Shown here one piece after another: positions 22,225 to 32,978 of a stretch of DNA of 64,000 bases. A model generated the notes under the pieces. It saw only the letters and a program-made list of their open reading frames with translations. It was not told the DNA's origin and did not search any database. The translations under genes and the position numbers were made by a program. Origin of the DNA: Heterocephalus glaber (Eukaryota > Chordata > Mammalia > Rodentia > Bathyergidae); the NCBI RefSeq assembly GCF_000247695.1, contig NW_004624843.1, forward strand, positions 5,610,604 through 5,674,603, written 5' to 3'. Each line of letters opens with the position of its first letter. Positions within the stretch are counted from its first letter, which is position 1.

Positions 22225-23405
22225 ACAAAACAAAACAAAATGTTGATTGTATATCTATACAGCAGGAAGAAGCAAACCACAAAAAAATTAAGAAGCTAAC
22301 TCAATTTAAAGTATCAAAAAGAATAAAACACCTAGGAATAAATTTAATAAAAGAAATGTGAAACTCAAATTCTGAAAACTATAAAATATTATTGAAACTA
22401 TAGAAGAACTAAATAGAAACATCCCATTTTCATGGCTCAAAAGAACTGATATTGTTAAGATGACAATACAGCTCAAATCTACATATTTTACATGACCTAA
22501 TTAAACCCCAAGTGGCTTTCTTGGCATAATTTAATAAGCTGAACATAAAATTCACCAAGGAGGCCAGGAATTTAGCTCAGTGGTTCTACTGCCTGCCTCG
22601 AAAGTGCAAGGCCCTGAGTTCAATCCCCAGTACCAAAAAACAAAAACAAAAACAAAATTCATCAAGGATTCAGAGGACTCAGGGCAAAACCATCTCAGCA
22701 AAGGGAGAACCAAATGGAACTCACACTTTCTGATTTCAAAAGCAACTATAAAACAACAGGAATTGAGAAAGTGATACTGGCACAAGGAAAGACAAATAAG
22801 TCAATGGAACAGAACTGAAAAATCCATAAATAAGCTCAAACATCTATGATCAAATGAGTTTTGATAAAGTGCCGAAACAGTTCATGGGAAAAGAACAGTT
22901 ACCAACCAGTGTTGCTGGGACAACTGAGTATCTATGTGTCAAAGAGTGGATTTCCATCCCTAGCTCACACCAGATACAAGAATTAACTCAAAATAGATCA
23001 AAGTCCTAATTGTAAGAGCAAGAACTATAAAACTCTTAGAAGGAATCAGGCATAAGTCTTCTGGACATTGGATTAAGCAACGGTTTCCTAGAAAAGACAC
23101 AAAAAGCACAAGCAACAAAATAAAAATAAATTGGACATCATCAAAAGAAAAAAACCTTTATGCTCCACTGAACACCACCAGGACAGTGCTCACAAATAGC
23201 AGAAAAATTGTGCAAATCATATATCTGATAAAGGGCATGTCTCTAGAATATATGTAACTCATACAACTCAATCATAGAAACAACAAAACTGATTCGGTGA
23301 TGGTTACACCAAATATCCTAAAGGCCATTAACTGGACCCTCCAAATAGATAAACTATATGAGATGTGAATTACATTGCAATAAAGTTGCTATAAAAAGGA
23401 AAGTT
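22225..23405 (+). repeat. L1 fragment: C-terminal ORF2 sequence
   Basis: A-rich sequence encodes broken pieces of the L1 ORF2 C-terminus, for example KRIKHLGINLIKEM near 22318-22361. Later blocks such as 'aataaattggacatcatcaaa' and 'cactgaacaccaccaggac' follow. It is full of stops and carries an ID insertion at 22562. Confidence 0.8.
22562..22653 (+). repeat. young ID SINE in the L1, with target-site duplication
   Basis: AAAATTCACCAAGGA (22547-22561) and AAAATTCATCAAGGA (22654-22668) flank the ID body and its A-rich tail, matching at 14 of 15 positions. Confidence 0.9.
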
Positions 23406-25139
23406 GTCAATAAAAGTTTGGAACACTGGTTAACAGCTGGGAAAATATGTCTAGATCCTCAAAATAAATTCCTCAATGAATTCCAAAGGAATTTAAGGAT
23501 TAAATAGTTTCTCGACCTGTAAAGCATTTTGAGCAAGACTTCAACATGGCCTGTGATCCCTGTGTGCTGCCCGTTAGCTACCAACTCTTAGCAAGGAGAG
23601 GTGAGGAGGTAGGAGCCGTCAGTGGGACCAAGAAAGAACAGTGGAGTAGTTCTGAATGCACCCTCGCCTCTAGGCAGATGGGCGGTGGAGCCACGAATCT
23701 CCATTCCATGGCCAAGGCCTGGAAAGTTTCTTGGTAGTCAACACCAGGTCTGACCTCCAACGCTCCCTCTCCCTCCACCTCAGAGTAAAACGTACACAGA
23801 ATGTCTCACCTTGTACCCACCACGCCCTGGCATCCCCTCCAGGGCAAACTCGGTGAAACGCCCCCCTGGGTCATTGAACGAGGTGGCCAGTTCTCTACAA
23901 ATAGTTCTACAGACCAGGAAGAATGTAGGGCAGCAGCATTTACCAAAACTGGCAGCGTTAGTTTCAGCTGGGTCGATCAGCAGCTTCTCCTCCCTGGTTC
24001 TAATTAGCCAGCTTGGCCTGTGGAGGCCGCTTTTAGGTTGAATTTGCAAACCCTTTTCAGCCAAGAATAAAAGAGCACCCAACTTTGTGCTCTCTGGAGT
24101 AGGGGGTCGAGGAGACCCCCAGATCATCCTTGTGGAATTTCATCCAAGTATTAGGCTACACAGCACTTCTAATTTACCCTCTCATATGGTTACATTTTAA
24201 AAGATTTTAGTCAGATACACAGAGTGCCCATCTATGTGTCCAGATTGCTGAGTGTTTGCAAACTGAACCAAATTCCAAAGGAGCCTGTGGCTGCCACTCC
24301 AGGAAGTTTCCCAGCCCCCGCTTGCTGGCTAAGGACAACTTGCTGGCTCACAGCACGTGGAATCGTTTCCCAGCCTAGGTGGCAGGGTTGCTTGGAAAGC
24401 TGTCTTCGGCATCTGGCTTCCCCGCCCGTGACCCTCATCACACTGTTGCACGTGGCTTCCTCGAAGCTGGTCCTCATCCTCTATAGTGGTGACTCTCACT
24501 TGGGGGCGCCCAGAGTCCCCTGGAGCATCCACACCCAGATGGCTGGTCAGGGGGTCCGGACTGGGCCCTGAGAATGTGCATGTCTCACAAGCTTCTCGAA
24601 ACTCCTCCTGCTCTGGGCTCTGGGCCTGGAGAATCTCTTTCCCTGGAAAAGGAACCCGGCCTTGTCACAGCTGCTGCCTTTAGACGCTGTGCAGGGGCAG
24701 CCAGGGGTGGGGACGGGCAGTGTGGAGACCCTCGTGGGCCCATGCCCAGGCCCTGCAGTGGTGACGCCGGCCTCTGCGGTTGGGCCAGGGGAAGGGTTCC
24801 CTTCTCTGCACACATCCTCTTGCGCTCCAGGACCTGAGCCTTGGGTCCTGGGGCCTCCGATCTCACTCACTGGCCCTGGAGCTGGGCCACGCACCTCCTT
24901 GGGCCATGGTGGAGATTTCTGGAACACAGCAGGGTCAGGCCCCTGACGGAGGCCCCCACGGTCCGGCCACACAGAGCACCCTTTGACCTTGTGCCCTCCA
25001 CAACCCGTGACACTGATCCTGACCTGGGACAGTGGCGACCGGGGCTGGAGGGTGGTGGTGGACAAACCCACCCTAAGGGCTTCCTCCCAGAGGGAAGCCA
25101 CAGCCTTTTGGTTTCTAGAACTTTCCACTGACCTCCTTT
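23406..25139. other. unique sequence, no feature recognised
   Basis: Includes a GC-rich stretch at about 24560-25000 with long but uncorroborated open frames on both strands. Confidence 0.4.
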
Positions 25140-25300
25140 ACTCCTCACTACAACTTAGGACCAGGGAGTGGGTGGTTATTATCCATCCTGTGTCAGAGAT
25201 GAGGAATCCGAAGCACGCGGACACTTGGTAAGTTGCCTAAGATCACATAGCTAGTCAGTGGAGGAGGCAGGATTCAAACCTGGGCCTTCCAGGTTCCAGA
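25140..25300 (+). repeat. MIR SINE
   Basis: The stretch 'tgtcagagatgaggaatccgaagc', then 'ttgcctaagatcacatagctagtcagtgg', then 'gcaggattcaaacctgggcc', is a clear MIR core and 3' end. Confidence 0.75.
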
Positions 25301-26579
25301 GGAGAGGACTCCAGCAGAGGGGGAGAGTGGAGGCTTGGGCTGCTGGAGATGCACAGCTGCTCTTACCAAGGAACAAAGATCAGGGGCAGCGAGCCCAGGA
25401 GGGGACACAGGCAGAGGCTGAGGATCTAAACCATCGTCAGGCTGCCCGTCCACAGTCCACACAGCAATCCCCTCCCTGTGTGGTGTGTGAACCTCTCACT
25501 ACGGGGCCCAAGGCAGTTGGGGGACATGGGCTCAAGGCAGATGCAGATGCCCCACCCCAGGGACACACCCATCCGTCCCACACCTCTCAGAGCCATGGGG
25601 GGCAGAGCAGGTGGACCCTGCAGCCCGGGGCACAGCTGCAGGACCCACGAGACCAGGGTGGGCCAGAGAGTTACCCCAGCATGTCCTGTGGGGCTCGGGG
25701 ACACAGGCTCAGCTCACAGTTCAGAGTTCAACCCAGGTCCGCGGTGGGGGGCTGTGTCCACCCACACTGAGCACAGCCACGTCCCACAAGACCCACCAAG
25801 GGGCGTTTCCCAACACGCCCATCCTGGCCACCGAGAGCAGCCCCTGCTCTGGCCGCTTCCCCTCCTGAAGCCTTCTTCCCGTGCAGGTATGGTGCCCAGT
25901 CAGTGAGTTCTTGGTGCCTGCGATCAGTAGATAAGCCCTAATCGATTCTCCCGCGTTCTTCTTTTCCATTTTGCAGTTAAACAGATGTTGTTTGTTTACA
26001 CTGCTTTGACTTTTTAGTGTATAAATTACCCGAAGTTGTAAAATGTATATCATGCTTAATATAAAAGGAGGTGCAGAGTTCAGGACAATAGTGGAGGATT
26101 CAGCAAAGCCTCCCGTGGGCTTGTCTATCACAATGACACGGCATGCAGGGGACAGGGACCGGAGGAGGGGCTCAGGCTGCTTTCTTAAAGGGAAGTCCTG
26201 GCAGCAGCCACAGGCTCTGCGGATCCTCTTCAGCGAATCCCTGCTGTCAGACAAGGTGTAAGGTGTGAACCCAGGGAGGACAAGGACAGCTCCAGGGCCA
26301 GCCACCCCAGGCCAGCATCCTGGCAAGCGCCCTGCCTGCCTGTGGGCAGGGTCTGTCCTCCCAGCCAGCGCCCAGTCAGAGTGAAAACAGACCCTGTGAG
26401 GGTGGCCAGTGTCATCGCCACTGCCAAACAGGGGCATCTGTGTGCAGGAAGCTGCCTGCCACACTGGGTCTTTGTTGGATTCTGGTAACCGGACCGTTTT
26501 CGGGTCAGAGGTGCTGTGAACTTGTTCTCCAGCCACGTCCCAGGGGCTTTATTAAAAGGCCTGCTGGGAACGACGGGGC
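25301..26579. other. no feature recognised
   Basis: Unique GC-rich sequence, AT-rich at about 25960-26060. A 271-codon minus frame (25721-26536) shows no family motif. Confidence 0.4.
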
Positions 26580-26850
26580 TGTATTGGTGCTTAGTCCCCT
26601 GGTGCTGTCAGAACAAAACGCCTGGACTCAGGGGTTAAACGGCAGATTTATGGCCCACAGCTCTGGAGTCTGGAGGTCTGAGGCCAGGGAGCCTCTGCAG
26701 CCCTCACACACCCCTCTCTGCCTCTCCTCCTGTGCCCTCTCCTTGGAGTGTGCTGGGCGGAGGGAGGTCTCCTTCTCCTCCTCTTCTAAGGGCACAGATC
26801 CCTGTTCTCATGGCCTTGCCAAACCCCAAACACCCCCCTAGGCCCCACTA
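26580..26850 (-). repeat. MaLR (MLT1/MST-like) LTR, antisense
   Basis: The stretch 'ggtgctgtcagaacaaaacgcc', 'cagatttatggcccacagctctggagtctggaggtctg', then 'ctcttctaagggcacagatccctgttc', is the reverse complement of MLT1/MST LTR sequence. Confidence 0.5.
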
Positions 26851-26871
26851 CCAAAGAGCCTTGTGTCGGAG

Positions 26872-27075
26872 GTCAGCCAAGTGCAAGGTCCTGAGTTCGA
26901 TCCCCAGTACCAAAAATAAATAAATTAATTAATTAATAAATAATAAAAAGCAAACTATGCTGGGCACGGTGGCACAGTTGTGTAATCCCAACACTCGGGA
27001 GGCTGAGGCAGGAGGATCACCACGAGTTCAAGGCCAGCCTGAAATACAGAGTGAGACCCTGTCTAAAACAAACAA
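26872..27075 (+). repeat. partial ID SINE followed by a B1 SINE
   Basis: 26872-26945 is the 3' part of an ID ('gcaaggtcctgagttcgatccccagtacc') with an A/T-rich tail. 26955-27075 is a B1 ('gctgggcacggtggcacagttgtgtaatccc'). Confidence 0.8.
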
Positions 27076-29094
27076 AAGGGAATTGATGACCGCAGCATTG
27101 AGAGGCTGTGGTTTCTTTCACCCATATCTCATCTAAAATAGTCCTGAGATTTGGCAGATAAGGCAGGGCTCCCATGTCCTCTGGAGCTGCATGGGCTTTG
27201 AACCCCTGGCTGCCAGTGGCTTTAGGAGGTACCTCGGTCAAATGTTCCAAAAAGTAACAGTTACGTATTTTATGTGTTCTAGAAAAAAATCCAATTAGCA
27301 CATCAGCTCTATGACTTCACAAATATTAATGCTAGGATGAAAATCCATAAAGAAGGAAACTTAATTCCAAGGCAGGCTGTGAGAGTCTCAGCAGTACCGG
27401 TGGTGCCTGGTACATTAAAAAGTAGTAAATGCAGAAAGAAAAGGGTCGGCATCAGGAATGTGAAAATGGAAGGAAAATCCCAACGAGAGCAGTCTGGAAA
27501 GGGCTGCTCGCTTTCATTCTGCTGCAGCGTTCCTTTCTGAGTCTGCTATCAGCCATGTGGGCCCTGTTTCTCCCCAGCATCCGAGCTCCCATTTCCTGCC
27601 TTCCTGGCAGCATATGCAGAGCTCTCCCTACTGTGTCTCCAGAATTGCAATTCCTAAGCCCTCAAATATGAACCTTTCAGTCTTTGCAGCTCCTGGGTTT
27701 GGTCCACAGGAAACGCGGGGTGGAACCAGAGCCAAGCTGTCTGAGGGACACCACGGAGAGCTCACCTCTGCCCTCAATCGGGGGTCTGCCTCCTCATTTG
27801 TTGCACAGTTTTTACTGAGCACTTTCTGTGTGCTGGGTGCTGGGATGGCAGCTCCCACCTACGGCTGTCTGTGCCCAGGCTGCAGCACCAGCCTCAGAGC
27901 CTCTGCTTCACTGCTGCCTCCTGCTCCCCAGCGGGGGGTTGCCACCTCTCTGCTCCTTACAGCCTCTCTCCAGCCTTCATCCTCTCCCTGCGGGTAGAGG
28001 TGACAGCGCCTCCTGCAGGGAGACCGAGGTCCCTGGGGGGGGAAACGCCTGCTCAGACCCGTGCCAGGCTGAAGAACTCCCAGCCCTGCTCACCACGGCA
28101 GGACTGATGACCAAGGACTGTCCCTGGGCCAAGGCACTCAAACTTCTGCCCCAGGAATCCAGGCTTGGGAAGCTTGTGACAGGTGGCGCCGACCCCATCT
28201 GCATGTGACCCCATCATCCACACAGGGATCTGAACAGGGCCTCACCAGACTGCTTCATTTAGAGACAAGGAAGCAGAGGGCCACCAGCTTACCTGTTCAA
28301 GGTCACTCACATAGGGCGCAGCTTTGTTCCTGGGTTCTCATTACGTCTCTGCGGATGACTGCCTCCCTCCTTTCCCATTCCTTTGCCGTGACAGACACGA
28401 CTAATCAACTCCAGCACACCTCTCCCTTAAACCTGCACTGGGCCTGGTTGTCCTCAACAGGTCCTCTGAGCAGCCATTGGCGGAGGTCAGAGCCAACACA
28501 TGGGGGATGCTCTTTGCCATCCCAGGAGACTGGCGGTGAGCTGGTCAGTTCTTGGATTGCCAGAGCCTGGCATTCAATTTCTTCACTTTCTCCTGAAGCC
28601 AGGGAACAAACCCCGTCAGCCTTTCCTGAAACATTAGGCCTCCCCTCCTCCCATCCCACTCCCTGGGTGGCCCTGGGGCTCCACTGTCCTGTGATTCCAG
28701 TGGAAGGGCTGGAGCTGCAGGGTAGATGTATCTCTATGTGGGGTAGGAGTCGAGGAGCAAGGTCTCCCAGGCTGTCCCTACACTCCGAGCACAGGCTCCA
28801 CGCCCTGCAGGAAGCAGTGACAGGTCCACACTCGACCCCCAGGTTTTGCTGGCAGTTTAGGGTCCCCTGACCTCAGGACCTCTCCTTCTGGGTTGCAGGG
28901 TCCATCTGTTCATAGTCCCTAAGAAGGGGCTGAACCCTTCTTAGAGGATGCACAGAACAAGTTCCCCAGGAGTTGGAGTGCCAGGGTGGTGGGACAGGGT
29001 GTTCTCAGGTAAGCACTGGGGTCACCCGGGCTTTCAGCAAAAGCAGCAGATGCCATTGAACAAGCACCTGCCAACCAGAGTTAAAAATATATGC
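27076..29094. other. unique sequence, no feature recognised
   Basis: A weak MIR-like stretch occurs near 28245-28345 ('acaaggaagcagagggcc ... caaggtcactcacata'). Otherwise nothing I can support. Confidence 0.4.
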
Positions 29095-29232
29095 TGATCT
29101 AGGCATAGTGGCACACACCTATAATCCCAGCACTCTAGGAGGCTGAGGCAGGAGGACTGTAAGTTCAAGCCCAGCCTGGACAACCTAGCAACTTAGACCC
29201 GCCTCAAAATTTGAAAAAAAAAAAAGAACTGG
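29095..29232 (+). repeat. B1 SINE
   Basis: The stretch 'tctaggcatagtggcacacacctataatcccagcac ... gcctggacaacctagcaac' runs into an A tail. Confidence 0.8.
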
Positions 29233-29259
29233 GATGTACAAATGGCAAATAAATACATG

Positions 29260-29910
29260 TATTATAGACAGCTAAGTCAGGTAAAAATATTATAGGCAGT
29301 CGGACAGGACTAGACCCTCAAAGGAGTCAGTGCAGAAGATGGGAACACATTACAACCGTGGCTGGAGGCGCATTCGTTGAAGGCCAGGCCTCAAGATAAA
29401 GACGGAATGCCTACATAACTCTCTGAGGGGCAGGCAGTATACGATGGTTAGTATTACCTGGTCCAGTAAGTCCAGATAGCATCAGTCACCTGAGTGGGTG
29501 ACCAGGACCTCCTGACTTATTTTCTCCAAAAAAGGCACTTGTTCTTTCCATGTACCCTTGCTCTATGACCTACTTCCCCATTGCATTGATATTACCTAAG
29601 CGGTTATACTTGTAATCCTATTGATTAATTACAGTTTTGTCCCACGTTGTACCCACCTGGTGATTTTGTACCCACCTCATGATTTTGCTCTATAAAACTT
29701 CCTCTATAAAGTGGATTCTGGGACAACCCATTTCGGGTCCCCTCTTGCTTCTCAGGAGTGATCTGTCCCAATAAATATTTCCTGCTCTTAACCTCTGTTG
29801 TTCCTTAGAATTCATTCTTCAATTTTGGGGAACACAAGCTCAGCGTATCGGACATCTAGCAGGTTGGGAGTTATATTATTTCTCCCATATCATTTGGAGG
29901 TCCTATATCA
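29260..29910 (+). mobile_element. solo ERV LTR (family A) inserted in L1
   Basis: About 650 bp. It begins 'tattatagacagctaagtcagg' and carries a TATA-like 'ctctataaaac' near 29691 and a polyadenylation signal 'cccaataaatatttcctgctc' near 29768. It ends '...tcctatatca'. CATG precedes (29256-29259) and follows (29911-29914) the LTR, and the two flanks rejoin into continuous L1 sequence. No viral coding region is present. A 4-bp duplication and this layout suit a class I ERV, but the class is an inference. Confidence 0.8.
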
Positions 29911-30026
29911 CATGGAAAAATGTTCAGTATCTTTAGCCACTAGAGAAAAGCGAATGAAAACACACCAAGATTCCATCTTACTCCAGAAAGAATGGTCATC
30001 AACAAGAAATCAAATAATAAATAATA

Positions 30027-30130
30027 AGGTGTGGTGGTACACTCTTTGATCCTAGGCTGAAGCAGAAGGACCATTGGGAGTTCAAGGCCAGCCTGAACTA
30101 TGTAAGTAAGACCCTGTCTCAAAAAACCAA
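30027..30130 (+). repeat. B1 SINE in the L1
   Basis: The stretch 'aggtgtggtggtacactctttgatcc ... gttcaaggccagcctgaac' is flanked on both sides by AAATAATAA-type sequence, a probable target duplication. Confidence 0.75.
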
Positions 30131-30827
30131 AATAAAACAAAAAATAATAAATCAATCAACTAACAAATGCTGGGGAGGCCACAGGGAAAAAGAACCCTTC
30201 AACACTGGTGGTGGGAATGTAAACTAGTACAACCCCTATGGAGATTTCTCAAAAAACTAAAAATAGAAACTCCATTTGACCTAGCTAGTCTCCTCCTAGA
30301 TGTCTTCCCAAAACAGATAAAGACATCACATTGCAGTGAAACACACACATCCGTGTTTATAGCAGCATAGCTCATAATAGCTAAATCTTGGAAACAGCCG
30401 GTGTGTCCATCAACAGATGAATGGATAAAGAATATGTGGAATTTACACACAGTGAAGTACTGTTCTGCTATAAAGAGCAATGAACTTGAGTCATCTGTAG
30501 GAAAATGGATGCACTTTGAGATCATAATGTCAAATGAAATAAATCAGACACACAAGCTTAAATATTGCCTAGCTTCTCTTATTTGAGAAACCCAAAATAT
30601 AAATAAACTAAAGAGCAAAGTAAAAAACAGATAGGAGGAAACCAGGAGAGAGAGATTTTACAAATGGGAAGAGGACCAGCAGATGGAGGGAGGGAAGGGA
30701 CAAAACAGAATGAAGATGTGTTATGCACATGGACCAATTCCCCAGGAGGAATGTAAATGATCATTATGAACTGCAAATATGTACTGATCCAAATTTTAAA
30801 TTTTTAAAAAATTTTAAAAAGGTGGGG

Positions 30828-30985
30828 CCAGGGATTTAGCTCAGTGGTTTTGCCACCTGCTGCGTAAGTGCAAGGACCCGAGTTCGATCCCCGGTGCCAA
30901 AAAAAAAAATTTAAAAAAGGGCTGGGGATGTAGGTCAGTGTAGAGGCCCTGGGTATGATCCTGGCTGCCCCCAAAATAAAAGCAG
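30828..30985 (+). repeat. ID SINE followed by an ID-like half
   Basis: 30828-30910 is a full ID ('gggatttagctcagtggttttgcc ... cgagttcgatccccggtgcc'). 30918-30980 is the shorter dID-type right monomer ('gggctggggatgtaggtcagtgtagaggcc'). Confidence 0.85.
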
Positions 30986-31084
30986 TAGAAACAAAAGTGT
31001 GAGGGGAAGCTTACTGCAAACAATCCATGTTCCATCTTCTATTTTCCTGTTGATTAGGTGGTTTTCAGCAATTAAGAAAACTCT

Positions 31085-31510
31085 AGAATCTCCTGGTGGG
31101 ATGATACTGCCCAGGCCCCAAGATCTGCAGGCGTGGACACCGGGGCCTGTGGGTTTGGGACCTCACGTGGCCAAGGGGCTTTGCAGAGGTGATGAGGAAA
31201 GGTGATGCTGGGTCACCCAGGGGGGACCCTGTAGGCACCAGGGCACTAGCAGGGGAAGGCAGGAGACTGGGATGCTTCACTGCAGGCTTCGAGACTGAGG
31301 CAAGGTGTGAGCCAGGGAAGTGGGCGACCTCGAGACCCTGGGAAAGGCGGGGAAACAGGTCCTCCTGGAGCCCCCAGAGGGAAGGTAGCCCTGGCCAGCC
31401 TCACTGTGAGCCCATGAGACCCGCTGTGGACTGAAGTCCCCCAGAATGGTGAGATGGTGCATTCATGCTCACCTGAGTCGCTAGTTTGTGATAATTCATT
31501 GCGACAGCAA
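31085..31510 (+). repeat. MLT1-like LTR
   Basis: The stretch 'tgcccaggccccaagatctgc', then 'tcacgtggccaaggggctttgcagaggtgatgagg', then 'gtttgtgataattcattgcgacagc', follows the MLT1 LTR layout. Confidence 0.55.
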
Positions 31511-31932
31511 GGGAAAGCCAAATGTTCTTCCTACTGCTGGAGCCCCGAATCTGCCAGGCTCCGCACCCTCGATTTCCCCTAAATTCCTTCCACATCTGCT
31601 TGTACCAAGCAAGTTTCTTAAAAATTTGGAGCATGAGAATTTTGCTGGGGGTGGGTGGGGGAAATAACCTTCAGTTACCAAGAAATATTTGCCGGAGAGA
31701 AGCAATCCCTGATCCCACGTGTGACACCTCAAGGGAGATTTGGGGTTGACGGGGTCCTGGGCTTGAGTGGCAACCTGGAAAGGTGTTCTCAGTGCATGTG
31801 GAGGGAGTGGGTCAGGAACATCTTCAAGGGCAGGCTTGTGCTTTATAACTGAGCGTTCTTGGGCACACTTTGATGTTTATACTCCATTCACTGTGTGAAT
31901 GGATCAACCCTCTCCCTGCTGCCTAAACTTAA
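31511..31932. other. no feature recognised
   Basis: Unique sequence. Confidence 0.4.
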
Positions 31933-32172
31933 CTTTTTTTTTTTGGTACTGGGGATCGAACTCGGGAACTTGTGCTTGCGAGGCAGGTGGCTGCACCACT
32001 GAGCTAAGTGCCCGGCCCTGTTTTTGTTTTTTTAAAACAGAGTCTCACTATGTAGTTCAGGCTGATCTTGAACTCACTATGTAGTCCAGATTAGCCTCGA
32101 ACTCACAGCAATCCTCCTGCCTCAGCCTCCCAAGTGCTGGGATTACAAGGCATGTGCCACCACACTTGGTTT
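31933..32172 (-). repeat. antisense ID SINE followed by antisense B1 SINE
   Basis: The ID (31933-32017) reads 'ggtactggggatcgaactcggg ... gagctaagtgcccggccc'. The B1 (about 32035-32170) reads 'acagagtctcactatgtagttcagg ... ggcatgtgccaccacacttgg'. Confidence 0.85.
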
Positions 32173-32274
32173 AAAGTTATATTTTATATTGAAAAGGGGA
32201 CTGATTCTTTTTTTTCTCAAGGGATATCAGAAAACTGATAGCAAAATTTTGTGAGTGCCCAGGGCTTTAAAAGC

Positions 32275-32440
32275 ATCATCTGATGGCGCACTCAGGGTGA
32301 CCTGTGTGAGTGTTACAGTCCTTGTCCCATTTCCCCCACTTTTACAGACTAGAGAGGTGAACTGACTCACCCAAGGCCACACAGAGAGCTAGAGGTGGGG
32401 TAAGAGTCAAACGTAAACTGCCTGGCTCTGGCTAAGTGGT
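32275..32440 (+). repeat. MIR SINE
   Basis: The stretch 'cacttttacagactagagaggtgaactgactcacccaaggccacacagagagctag' is a good MIR core. Confidence 0.7.
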
Positions 32441-32546
32441 TGAGAGCATGATTTTAAAACTTTTCTCTTTTTTGCCGTCTTAAAACACTCTGATTTAAAG
32501 TAAACAGCTTTCCCCAAAAAATCAGCCTTAAGAGAGTACAGAAATC

Positions 32547-32705
32547 TGGCCACGGTGGTGCACACCTCTAATCCCAGCACTCTGGGAGCCTGAGAGGGGG
32601 CTCACAAATTTGAGCCTAGCCTGGGCAACCTAGTTAGTCTTTGTCTCAAAATTTAAAACAAAATGGGAGAGGGGACTGGGTTTGATCCCCAGTGCCGGGA
32701 GGTGG
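32547..32705 (+). repeat. dimeric B1-dID type SINE, internally shortened
   Basis: A B1 half ('ctggccacggtggtgcacacctctaatcccagc') is followed by a shortened ID half ('ggggactgggtttgatccccagtgccgg'). Confidence 0.75.
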
Positions 32706-32741
32706 GGATTATGGAGAACTCAGAGAGAGGGAGCAAGTAGA

Positions 32742-32978
32742 CAGTAAACTCGGGGCCACAGGGGGACCACTTTGGCAGCCACAGCTGGTGTTGGCCAGGC
32801 AGCCCCGGTCAGGGCCTGCTCAGGCTCCCTGTGCACTCCAGCCGGGACAAACCAGGGAGCTAAGCAGTCCAGCCTGAGCCCCGAGAAGCCGGGACAGGCA
32901 GAACAGACATGAGACCCGACCTAGCAGGACCTGGCATTGTTCGTGTTGGATGATTCTGGCCAGCTGCCCATCTCGCTG
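32742..32978 (+). repeat. local duplication, copy A
   Basis: A 237-bp block beginning CAGTAAACTC and ending CCCATCTCGCT. It aligns with copy B at 35072-35308 along its whole length. The family is not recognised and neither copy has a conserved reading frame. Confidence 0.8.

Larger units (their letters stand above)
29233..30800 (+). repeat. L1 3' end, split by an ERV LTR and a B1
   Basis: L1 sequence starts at 29233 ('acaaatggcaaataaatacatg'), is interrupted by the LTR at about 29260-29910, and resumes 'catggaaaaatgttcagtatctttagcc'. Broken ORF2 C-terminal peptides follow (LKIETPFDLASLL, then VGKWMHFEIIMSNE near 30508-30549), then the 3' UTR to about 30800. A B1 sits at 30027-30130. Confidence 0.85.

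Noticed and set aside
24547..25128. 193-codon minus-strand frame in GC-rich sequence
   Set aside because: Pro/Gly/Ser-rich translation typical of chance open frames in GC-rich DNA, with no splice signals tying it to NGEF.
25721..26536. 271-codon minus-strand open frame
   Set aside because: There are no recognisable domains and competing frames on the opposite strand. It is compatible with chance in GC-rich DNA.
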